DNA from: Gammaproteobacteria bacterium
GTDB lineage: Bacteria; Pseudomonadota; Gammaproteobacteria; GRL18
DNA: 64,000 nt
Direction of reading: 5' to 3'
Assembly: GCA_016744375.1 (NCBI GenBank)
Contig: JADGEM010000004.1
Location: 46,930 to 110,929 of the forward strand
The first letter of the stretch is position 1, and each line of letters begins with the position of its first letter. The notes under the pieces are model-generated. The model saw nothing but the letters and a program-made list of their open reading frames with translations. It was not told the DNA's origin and did not search any database. This document shows, one piece after another, positions 30,418 to 39,467 of this stretch. A program made the translations under genes and the position numbers.

Positions 30418-31470
30418 TTATGAGTCATATAAGAACCTTTCGAGATTTTTTGAAAATTTTGAAGATAAATTTAAACAAATGCAATTTTCTCGCTCCATTC
30501 TAACAGCGTTATCTATTGTATTATGTTCAGAGACAAATTCATTCAGCTTCTTAGCAGATAACGTTTGCAATTCTCTGTCATCAACAAAAAGAAGTTTGTT
30601 TCTAAAGTATCTGGCATACCACCTTGAGATTCTATGCCGTGGATCTGTAATCACATGAGTACCCGCTTTGATATAGGACATATATTTAATAGCGGCAGAA
30701 TACTCATAAACATTACTATTTTCACTGATTAATATGATTCCAAAGTGATATCGGGAAAGTACTTCATCAAACGCCTCAACCTTTATTGACTTTTGAAAAC
30801 GAATAGTAACATTGGAATTCCGGCATTTTTCTTCCATTTGTTTAGGTGAAATACCATGCCACAAAAAGACATCAACCTCAAAATCACTGCCCAACTTATC
30901 AATTTTAGCCATATATTCAAGGCTAAAATTGCCTAAAAAAACGATTCTATTGATAGCATATTTATGAGAGACGTCATATTCCGTAGGCTTGTTGATTTGG
31001 GGATAATAATCTGGAATAAACAGGAATTTTCTTCCATTTGGTGCTAATTGCTTTCTGTATTTATTTAATTCAAAACTGCGGGCAAAAAAAAGCTTGTTTT
31101 TATTAAAAATAACGGATTCATAATATTTGTATTTTTTATATGCCTCAGAATTATTGTTTGTTCTGATACCAAAGATATCATAAAAATCAATAATAGTTCT
31201 ATTGCATACAACTTTTGCGCATCTTGAATAAAAACTAACAAATTCAAGCATATCTGCGCTAACAATAAAAACCAGATAATTTTTTTTCCATATTGGCCAT
31301 ATTAGTGACAACATTTTAACAAGCAAAGTAATTTTTGTATTTTTTTGAGCATCAACGGTTATGATTGTACTATTTACAAATTTAGGTAAATGAGCTTGAA
31401 TGCATTCTGCTCGGAACTCTCTTCCTTTTGAGCAAATAAACGATATATTCAAATTTAATCCTAATTCCAC
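30418..31470 (-). CDS. Putative glycosyltransferase
   Basis: 350 aa; RIVFLGNFSLEYMAKIDKLG...FHFGIILISENSNVYEYSAAIKYMSYIKAGTHVI, GT-B-like C-terminal half. Confidence 0.55.
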   Translation of the reverse strand: MELGLNLNISFICSKGREFRAECIQAHLPKFVNSTIITVDAQKNTKITLLVKMLSLIWPIWKKNYLVFIVSADMLEFVSFYSRCAKVVCNRTIIDFYDIFGIRTNNNSEAYKKYKYYESVIFNKNKLFFARSFELNKYRKQLAPNGRKFLFIPDYYPQINKPTEYDVSHKYAINRIVFLGNFSLEYMAKIDKLGSDFEVDVFLWHGISPKQMEEKCRNSNVTIRFQKSIKVEAFDEVLSRYHFGIILISENSNVYEYSAAIKYMSYIKAGTHVITDPRHRISRWYARYFRNKLLFVDDRELQTLSAKKLNEFVSEHNTIDNAVRMERENCICLNLSSKFSKNLERFLYDS

Positions 31471-31535
31471 TATAGTTATAGACCAGAGGTCATTTTTTAA
31501 GAAACGCCATAAAATGTGCTAATAATACAATGGCA

Positions 31536-32147
31536 TCATTTGAAACAATCAACTACAATTGACATAGGTCTATAAGGTTTTTTAACACGAGGGTCATGAT
31601 CGGGCGTTCTTGCAATATAACCATTATTATAATCTATGGTTCTAGTAATAAACTTATCTCTGCTTACATAATAGTGCAGAAAATCAATTTTTCCACAATC
31701 AGAAAATAATGTTTGATCAAGTAAATTCTTAACGTTTTCATAGACAGGAAACCAGAGATGTCCAGGTTTTTCCAGAGTCCCTCCCCCATTGGGATCAAAC
31801 ACAATATTTCCGTCATGATCACATAATGATCTCTTATATAGAATGTCACAATTATAATCAGGTAAAGAGAGCCGAAACAAGCCATTGGGCTTTAAAACAC
31901 GGTAGATTTCATTAATAACCATGGAGACACTCTCATAAGAAAGGTGTTCAAAAACATCTTCAGATTGAAAGACATCAACCGAGCTATCCAGTAGAGGGAA
32001 TTTTTGCTGCAAATCAAATTTTATATGATTAGAATTCTCCTGTCTCAGGGATAATCCTATAAAACCATTATAATTAGTACCACGGGGTACAATATCCCCA
32101 GCATATAATCTGATTATATCTTGAGACATTAATTGCTGAAAATCCAT
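31536..32147 (-). CDS. SAM-dependent methyltransferase-like protein
   Basis: SSVDVFQSEDVFEHLSYESVSMVINEIYRVLKPNGLFRLSLPDY. Confidence 0.7.
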   Translation of the reverse strand: MDFQQLMSQDIIRLYAGDIVPRGTNYNGFIGLSLRQENSNHIKFDLQQKFPLLDSSVDVFQSEDVFEHLSYESVSMVINEIYRVLKPNGLFRLSLPDYNCDILYKRSLCDHDGNIVFDPNGGGTLEKPGHLWFPVYENVKNLLDQTLFSDCGKIDFLHYYVSRDKFITRTIDYNNGYIARTPDHDPRVKKPYRPMSIVVDCFK

Positions 32148-32218
32148 GTATTCATACTATATAGTTGTCACAAAGTGAATTCTAGCATAAGGGCGACACA
32201 ACCGTATAGAAGAAACAT

Positions 32219-32727
32219 AAATAAATACAAACCAATTCATAATCAGCTATCTAAAGAGGAACTAGCTGAGTTGATGAAAGCTGTAGCGGACAAAATTTTA
32301 TTAATTGGATAGATGATGTACTCCGGTACAATAATCATCATTTTTCACAATTTAATAAAGTACTAATATAGGATGATAGTTCATTTTCTGTTAAAAAAGT
32401 TTAAAAATATCTGACCTGGGCGATCCACCCAAATGGCTCCAGTCATCATAGAGCTTAATGCCACCATTAACTTACATCATGGCAGTTTTGAGCAAGCAAC
32501 GATTACACTGGAGATTTCCTCAGAAAGAGCAGAAATACCGGTGGTTGATGATTTAAAAGCTGGTTGTTTTTAACAGACAGAGGTTATTTTTCCAGTAATT
32601 TTATTCTCAAATTGGATGAAGCCTGTGGTTATTATGTTCTAAGAGCCAAAGGTTTAAAACGAGCAGAGGTTCATCAAGCAACTCAAAGTAACGGCAAGAG
32701 GCTGGTTAATATATTGCTTCTAAAGTA
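32219..32727 (+). pseudogene. Decayed IS4-family-like transposase remnant
   Basis: Discontinuous frames: NKYKPIHNQLSKEELAELMKAVADKILLIG*; MAPVIIELNATINLHHGSFEQATITLEISSERAEIPVVDDLKAGCF*; then frameshifted LFLTDRGYFSSNFILKLDEACGYYVLRAKGLKRAEVHQ (DRGYF DDE-type signature). Confidence 0.65.
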
Positions 32728-32781
32728 ATTCAAGGATTTTATATGATGCAAAATTTTGATAACGTTATATAATGAAAGTGC

Positions 32782-33693
32782 ATGAACTCAATAAATGAAA
32801 CCAGCATGAAATTTGCACCAATAGCACTTTTTGTATACAAGCGTCCCTACCATACGTTGAAAACCATACAAGCACTACAGAAAAATCCCGGTGCAGAAAA
32901 AACAGATCTTTATGTTTTTTGTGATGCCGCAAAAAATGAAGATGATGAAATTAATGTCAATAAAGTACGTAAAATTATTAAAAGTATTAGAGGCTTTAAA
33001 TCCGTTTCAATTGCTGAAGAAGAGACAAACAAGGGTCTAGCCAATTCAATTATTAATGGTATATCACATGTCATTGAAAAACATAGTAAAGTCATCGTTA
33101 TTGAAGATGATATTATTACCTCCCCCCTTAGCCTGAATTATTTCAATACATGTCTGAATTATTATGAAAACAACCCGGCAGTTTTTTCTATTTCAGGGTT
33201 TAACTACCCTGACACTCTATTTCAAATTCCTGAAAAATATGAATATGATGTTTACAGCATACCTAGAATGCAATGCTGGGGATGGGCAACCTGGAAAGAT
33301 CGCTGGTCCCACGCTGATTGGAATATGACAGATTTTAATCAATTTTATAGTTCTGAATCTTTAACTGCTTCCTATGAATACTGGATAGGTCGAAATAGTC
33401 TTAACACCCTCAAAAGTTGCGTCACAAATAACAAAGATGTATGGGCCTGTCGCTGGGTTTATACACATTTTATACATCATGCTGTTTGTATTTGCCCTGT
33501 AAAGTCCTATATAGAAAACATAGGAATCGATGGAAGTGGTGAAAATAGCGGTAAAACAAACAAATTTGATAACGCAATCAATTCTGATCAAAAGTCTGAT
33601 TTAAACTTACCCGAAGCCATTTTTATTGAACCTGAAATTTTTCAGTCATTTATGACTATTGCTGATCCTGGATGGGGCAAGAAAGATGCCTAA
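32782..33693 (+). CDS. Glycosyltransferase (GT2/GT13-like)
   Basis: APIALFVYKRPYHTLKTIQALQKN...LYVFCDAAKNEDD...VIVIEDDIITSPLSLNYFNTCL...WGWATWKDRW. Confidence 0.8.
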   Translation: MNSINETSMKFAPIALFVYKRPYHTLKTIQALQKNPGAEKTDLYVFCDAAKNEDDEINVNKVRKIIKSIRGFKSVSIAEEETNKGLANSIINGISHVIEKHSKVIVIEDDIITSPLSLNYFNTCLNYYENNPAVFSISGFNYPDTLFQIPEKYEYDVYSIPRMQCWGWATWKDRWSHADWNMTDFNQFYSSESLTASYEYWIGRNSLNTLKSCVTNNKDVWACRWVYTHFIHHAVCICPVKSYIENIGIDGSGENSGKTNKFDNAINSDQKSDLNLPEAIFIEPEIFQSFMTIADPGWGKKDA

Positions 33694-34429
33694 TAAAATT
33701 AGTAACTTCTTTTACTCAGTGTTAAGTAATACACCTCGCATTCCTCTATTTAAGTATGGTACAGACTATGGTGGCTGGTATTTTCCTGAAGCCAGCCTGA
33801 CTGAACAAGATATTATTATCTCAGCTGGTGCCGGAGAGGATATCTCCTTTGATATTGAGCTGGTAAATCGTTTTAACTGCTACATACACATACTGGATCC
33901 AACACCTAGAGCACTCACGCATTATAATAATACAAAATTACTTATCTCAGAGGGTAAAAAAGCCCCTATTAACTTCTCTAAAACTGATTTTTATCAAACT
34001 GATATCGACATTTATAATCGGATGATGTTCTATCCGGTCGGATTACTCAATAAAAATAAAACTGTTTTCTTTTATGAGCCAGCTAATAAGGACTTTGTCT
34101 CTCACTCAGTTGGTAACCGTCATAATACAAAAGACGGGTTTAAAGCACCATGTCTACGTTTAGACAAATTTCTTAAAAACATGCAGATTAATACTATTAA
34201 AGCCATTAAAATGGATATAGAGGGAGCCGAATATGGTATTATTAGAGATATGCTTGCATCAAAGATCAGACCAGACTATTTGCTAATAGAATTTCATACC
34301 GGTAACACTCTGTTAGAAAAGTTACTATCTAATAACAGAATATTACATTGCTTGATGCTACGCGTAGCAGGTTATTGTATAGTGTCAAGGCGCGGAAATG
34401 ACTTTACCTTCGAAAAACAAAGCCCATGA
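33686..34429 (+). CDS. FkbM-family methyltransferase (start corrected to MPNKISNFF)
   Basis: IISAGAGEDISFDIELVNRFNCYIHILDPTPRA...LRLDKFLKNMQINTIKAIKMDIEGAEYGII. Confidence 0.8.
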   Translation: MPNKISNFFYSVLSNTPRIPLFKYGTDYGGWYFPEASLTEQDIIISAGAGEDISFDIELVNRFNCYIHILDPTPRALTHYNNTKLLISEGKKAPINFSKTDFYQTDIDIYNRMMFYPVGLLNKNKTVFFYEPANKDFVSHSVGNRHNTKDGFKAPCLRLDKFLKNMQINTIKAIKMDIEGAEYGIIRDMLASKIRPDYLLIEFHTGNTLLEKLLSNNRILHCLMLRVAGYCIVSRRGNDFTFEKQSP

Positions 34430-35667
34430 AAATTTTGTACTTAAGTTATAGTGATATTTCAGGTGGAGCGGCAAAGGGAGCTTATCGATTACACCATGCT
34501 TTTTTAGATAATGGTATCGAATCTGAATTACTAGTACGTAGAAAATCATCAACTGACAACACCGTAACACAATACTCAGTAACTGTATCTGAACATCAAA
34601 AAAAGCTAAATGAATATCTAGCTCATACACTTTACCCTAAGTGGAAAAAGAAGGAAAAATCAACACAATCTTTTAATTTACGTTATACAGGTGTCCATAA
34701 TATCATCAACAATTCTGATGCCGATGCTATTATTTTACATTGGATTGGTGCTGATACCATTCATCTAAAGGAAATCCAAAAAATAAACAAACCTATTATC
34801 TGGAGGTTGGCGGACATGTGGGCTGTTCTTGGTTCCATTCATTATACAGATAATGATAATCAATATATTTCAGGTTATAACAAATACACTCACGTTATCG
34901 ATGATATTGAATCAGCAATCTGGCATAGGAAAAAACGTTACCTTTCTCATCTCGATATTACCTTTGTTTGTGGCAGCAACTGGCTGTCTAATAAAATTAA
35001 AGAAAGTTATCTTTTTTCCAAAAAAAAGATATTAACCATACCCAGCTCTATTGATACTGACACGTTTAAACCATTTGGCAAAATAAAATCCGTAAAGAAC
35101 AGATATCAGCTGGATGATAGAGCAATTGTTTTGTTTGGTGCACAAAGTGCGATAAATGATCATAGAAAAGGATTTGATTTACTAAAGCGGAGCCTTCAAA
35201 AGCTTAAGAAATTAATAAACCCAGATGCCTTCCAATTGCTTGTATTTGGTACAGAGCATTCAGGTAAAACAACACTGGTTAATACTCCAATAACCTTTAC
35301 TGGTTTTATTAATAATGAATCCGAACTTGCCCAGCTATACAGTATGAGTGATGTAATGATCCTACCATCCCGCATGGATAACCTTCCATTTACTGCAATT
35401 GAATCACTTTCATGTGGTACTCCTGTTGTGGGTTTTAACATTGGCGGCATTCCTGAAATAATTGATCATAAAAAAAATGGCTATATTGCCCAGGCATTTG
35501 ATACAAACGAATTAGCCAAAGGAATAGCCTGGGTGCTTTTAAATCCAGACAAAATGAAGTTAAGAAAATTGGCACGAGAAAAAGCACTCAGCCAGTATGC
35601 TTTAAAAGTTCAGGCTGAACGGTACAAAGCATTATTACAAGAAACCGTTTTATCAACACAGGTATAA
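34426..35667 (+). CDS. GT4-family glycosyltransferase
   Basis: YSDISGGAAKGAYRLHHAF...SMSDVMILPSRMDNLPFTAIESLSCGTPVVGFNIGGIPEII. Confidence 0.9.
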   Translation: MKILYLSYSDISGGAAKGAYRLHHAFLDNGIESELLVRRKSSTDNTVTQYSVTVSEHQKKLNEYLAHTLYPKWKKKEKSTQSFNLRYTGVHNIINNSDADAIILHWIGADTIHLKEIQKINKPIIWRLADMWAVLGSIHYTDNDNQYISGYNKYTHVIDDIESAIWHRKKRYLSHLDITFVCGSNWLSNKIKESYLFSKKKILTIPSSIDTDTFKPFGKIKSVKNRYQLDDRAIVLFGAQSAINDHRKGFDLLKRSLQKLKKLINPDAFQLLVFGTEHSGKTTLVNTPITFTGFINNESELAQLYSMSDVMILPSRMDNLPFTAIESLSCGTPVVGFNIGGIPEIIDHKKNGYIAQAFDTNELAKGIAWVLLNPDKMKLRKLAREKALSQYALKVQAERYKALLQETVLSTQV

Positions 35668-35668
35668 A

Positions 35669-36601
35669 ATGAAAAACATACTAATAACCGGTGGTTTAGG
35701 CTTTATTGGCACAAATCTGGTTCGTAGGCTACAGAACAATCACCATATTTCTATTATTGACAATTTATCAAATCTACTTATTTCACAATCAGATATTAGA
35801 GCTAAAGAAAATATCATTATCGGCGATATCCAGAATTACCAGGACTGTTTAAAAGCCACGCGCGATATTGATGTCATCATTCACCTTGCAGCAAAAGGCA
35901 ATGTGGTTGAATCAGTGAATGATCCGCTAGACAATTTTGAAAACAATGTTATCGGAACATTCAACATTCTTCGTTCTGCACAGGTAAATGGGATAAAACG
36001 TGTTATTCTTGCTTCAACTGGAGGAGCACTAATGGGTAATTGCGAATTACCTGTCTCAGAAACAAGTTTACCACACCCTATTGCACCATATGGAGCAAGT
36101 AAAATGGCCGGTGAAGGCTATGCCCATGCTTTTGCTAATGCTTACAACATGAGTACAACTATTGTTCGCTTTGCTAATATTTATGGTCCCTATAGTTTAC
36201 ACAAAAAAGGTCTGGTCAATAAGGTTATGAGTAATATTAAGCAAGGTCAGGCAACTAGCATCTATGGAAAAGAAATAAGTCGTGATTTTTTGTATGTTGA
36301 TGACTTATGTCTTGGTATTGATAAAATACTATCTTATGAACATGAAGGATCTGAAATATTTCATTTGGCTTCAGGGGTAGAAAGTTCTATCAAAAAGGTC
36401 GTCCAAAATCTATACAAAATTGCCGGAAAAGAATCATTACCTATACACATTTTATCCGAAAGAAAAGGAGAGGTAACAAACAATGTTGCAAGTTACCATA
36501 AAGCTCAAAAAATACTAAAATTTGAACCTGAAGTTGAGCTCTATCAGGGTTTAAAAATGACATGGGAGTGGTTTGAAACCATAAAGCAAGTACATACATA
36601 A
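35669..36601 (+). CDS. NAD-dependent sugar epimerase/dehydratase
   Basis: NILITGGLGFIGTNLVRRL...PYGASKMAGEGYAHAFANAYNM...RFANIYGP. Confidence 0.92.
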   Translation: MKNILITGGLGFIGTNLVRRLQNNHHISIIDNLSNLLISQSDIRAKENIIIGDIQNYQDCLKATRDIDVIIHLAAKGNVVESVNDPLDNFENNVIGTFNILRSAQVNGIKRVILASTGGALMGNCELPVSETSLPHPIAPYGASKMAGEGYAHAFANAYNMSTTIVRFANIYGPYSLHKKGLVNKVMSNIKQGQATSIYGKEISRDFLYVDDLCLGIDKILSYEHEGSEIFHLASGVESSIKKVVQNLYKIAGKESLPIHILSERKGEVTNNVASYHKAQKILKFEPEVELYQGLKMTWEWFETIKQVHT

Positions 36602-36626
36602 CTATAGCTTTATTTGGCAGAGCAGT

Positions 36627-37832
36627 TTAAACAGGTTTTTCCGAGCCTTTCAAATCAACCTTATATTCTCTATTCCACAAAGATTTACAGATAATTTTTT
36701 CTTCATCACAACGAGACTGATACTTTTTAGCAATGTCATAGACTTCGCTTAATAAGCCATTTTCTAGTGTTATTGGTTCCAGTCCCAAAGAAATAAGAGA
36801 GTCATTTTGTACCATCAACGTATTTTCAGTATCTTCTTTTCTAGGGTTATGATAATAGCGTATTTCTGCTCCAGTAAGTTTGGCAACAATATTTGCCAGA
36901 TTAATCAGAGTATGCGTTTCTGTCATTTGATTGTATATTTGCACCCGTTCACTATGATCAGGTGCATTTGTGATAGCCAGTCTTATACAATTTACAGTAT
37001 CATTAATATGAATAAACGCTCTGGTTTGTTTCCCTGTGCCATAAACCGTTAAAGGGTGTTCAATAGCAGCTTGCATTAAGAATCTATTTAAAACAGTACC
37101 ATAGTCACCATCATAGTCAAACCGATTGACTAATTCTGGCGCCATTTTTGTTTCCACAGTATTGGTTCCCCAAACAATTCCCTGATGTAAATCAGTTATT
37201 CTAACATTATCATTTTTATTATAATAAGCAAACATCAGAGCATCAGTCGTCTTTGTCATATGGTAAATGCTACCAGGGTTAGCAGGATACAAAATATCCA
37301 GATTCTTTAACTCCCCTTCAACATCTACCTGAACATTTAGATAGCCTTCTGGAATTTTTAAATCTGCTGTACCATATCCATAGACTCCCATAGTTCCGAG
37401 GTGAACAAGATGAATGTCAAGTCCTGACTCAACGATAGAACAAAGCACATTATGAGTCGCATTGGTATTATTATTAACTGTATACCGTTTCAAGTTTGAG
37501 TTTTTCATTGAATACGGTGCTGAACGCTGCTCAGCAAAATGGATAATAACATCAGGTGAGATTGTAATAATCAGGTCTAGTAGCTTCTGATATTCACAGG
37601 CAATATCAATATTATAATAAGAAATTTTTTTTCCTGAGATATCCTTCCAAACCTGCAAACGTTTCGTTATGGATTCTATTGGTGTCAGAGAGTCGCACTC
37701 AAGATCAATATCAATTTTTCTGCGTGAGAGATTGTCAACGATAGTGACATCACAGCCATCATTAGAGAGTCCTAAACTTGTAGGCCACCCACAAAAGCCA
37801 TCCCCCCCCATAATCAAAATTTTCTTTTTCAT
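36627..37832 (-). CDS. UDP-sulfoquinovose synthase-like protein (SQD1/SqdB/Agl3-like)
   Basis: GGDGFCGWPTSLGLS, DNLSRRKIDIDL, HFAEQRSAPYSM, HLGTMGVYGYG, YPANPGSIYHMTK, DLHQGIVWGT: the SQD1 motif series with intact T/YxxxK. Confidence 0.88.
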   Translation of the reverse strand: MKKKILIMGGDGFCGWPTSLGLSNDGCDVTIVDNLSRRKIDIDLECDSLTPIESITKRLQVWKDISGKKISYYNIDIACEYQKLLDLIITISPDVIIHFAEQRSAPYSMKNSNLKRYTVNNNTNATHNVLCSIVESGLDIHLVHLGTMGVYGYGTADLKIPEGYLNVQVDVEGELKNLDILYPANPGSIYHMTKTTDALMFAYYNKNDNVRITDLHQGIVWGTNTVETKMAPELVNRFDYDGDYGTVLNRFLMQAAIEHPLTVYGTGKQTRAFIHINDTVNCIRLAITNAPDHSERVQIYNQMTETHTLINLANIVAKLTGAEIRYYHNPRKEDTENTLMVQNDSLISLGLEPITLENGLLSEVYDIAKKYQSRCDEEKIICKSLWNREYKVDLKGSEKPV

Positions 37833-38405
37833 CTAGAAATATATAATTTAAGATTTAATATTCATGAACTATGTATTAGTTTACCATAAGAGAAGTACAC
37901 TCCCGTGTATTCATACCAACTCATTATATTACAACTCTTCCCTTAGCAGTATTACCGTTTGACTCTTATTCCTCAAAGCCGAAATGGCTGAGCAATCAAA
38001 GCTTTAACAATACCTTCAGCCAATCAGGGAGCTGATAAGATGGCACCAAATAATTTCAGTAAACCTCATTTCTCCAATTACTTCACGGGTTACAACTAAG
38101 CCACCATAAACAAAGCCAATACGTTAAACGTGTGGGATAAAGATATCCCTTCAATGCATTCCAATTAAGGCTAAAGCAATGCTCTTAATGATGCCTTTTT
38201 TGAATTCCAAAACTTTAATTATTAAATATTAATTGAAGATGTTTACAATGCATTGTAAAAGCTCAATAATATAAATTGTTTTTTATGCTATTTTAGATTG
38301 TTGGGAAACTAATTGCAAAGACTATAAATTTCTGAAATACATTTCAGACCTATATTTTCGACTTTCTACAAACAGACAATATAAATACATTATAAAATTA
38401 TTAAA

Positions 38406-39458
38406 ATGAATAAACAATCTTTAGTTACAATTATTACTGTGACATATAATGCTGAAAAGCATCTTGAGCAAACCATAAAAAGTGTCATAGAACAGGATTA
38501 CCCAAATATTGAGTATATTATAATTGATGGCGGGAGTTCAGATGGCACACTTGATATCATTAAACATTATAAAGATCACATAAATTATTATATAAGTGAA
38601 CCTGATAGAGGCATTTACGATGCTATGAATAAAGGTATTGAGCAATCGGCTGGTAATTGGATAAACTTTCTAAATGCAGGTGATACTTATTGTAAAAAAA
38701 CAACCATAAAGGAGATTTCAAGTTATATTACGGAAGATATAGATTTAATATCTGGAGATATTTATTATGTAAATAACAATAAAAAGAAATACCTTAAAGC
38801 AAGAGGATTAACCTCAGTTTTTAATGGAATGTTTTGCTACCATCAAACATTATTCACAAAAAGTAAACTTTTAAAAAAGTACAATTTTAATTTAACTTTT
38901 AATATTGCTGGTGATTATGACTTTGTTCTAAAATGTTATATCAACAATTATCACTTCAAGTTTCTTGATTTTGCAGTTGCCAATTATCTGGGTGGGGGTA
39001 TAAGTGAAAGAAATCGAATTTTAGCTCGAATTGAAGAAATATTTATCCAATCAAGATACTTAGAGCAGACTGGAGATGTTTTTGATTATGAGTCATTTCA
39101 TAAATTATCAAGCTATGTTCCTGACAACAATCAAAAATTTGCCTACTTAATCAACAATTTTTACAACTCATTAGATAAAAATAAATTAGAAGAAAAAGAA
39201 TTTATCCTATATGGATATGGATATATAGGAGAATTAATTTACAAAAAATATAAAAAAAATATTATTGCTATTGTTGATAAAAACAATAAAGAACTCAGAA
39301 AAAAACATAATCTAACTATTAACAATATTAATTACTTAAATAAAATAAATTTTAACTACATACTCATAACCCCTCTTGGAAGAGAAAAAGAAATAGAAAG
39401 TCATTTAACTAATGAACTGAATATTCCTTCCAAAAAAATTCTTAAGCTTGAAATTTAA
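38406..39458 (+). CDS. GT2 glycosyltransferase with C-terminal Rossmann-like domain
   Basis: VTIITVTYNAEKHLEQTIKSVIEQDYPNIEYIIIDGGSSDGT; C-terminal FILYGYGYIGELIYKKYKKNIIAIVDKN. Confidence 0.9.
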   Translation: MNKQSLVTIITVTYNAEKHLEQTIKSVIEQDYPNIEYIIIDGGSSDGTLDIIKHYKDHINYYISEPDRGIYDAMNKGIEQSAGNWINFLNAGDTYCKKTTIKEISSYITEDIDLISGDIYYVNNNKKKYLKARGLTSVFNGMFCYHQTLFTKSKLLKKYNFNLTFNIAGDYDFVLKCYINNYHFKFLDFAVANYLGGGISERNRILARIEEIFIQSRYLEQTGDVFDYESFHKLSSYVPDNNQKFAYLINNFYNSLDKNKLEEKEFILYGYGYIGELIYKKYKKNIIAIVDKNNKELRKKHNLTINNINYLNKINFNYILITPLGREKEIESHLTNELNIPSKKILKLEI

Positions 39459-39467
39459 TAGTCTGAT

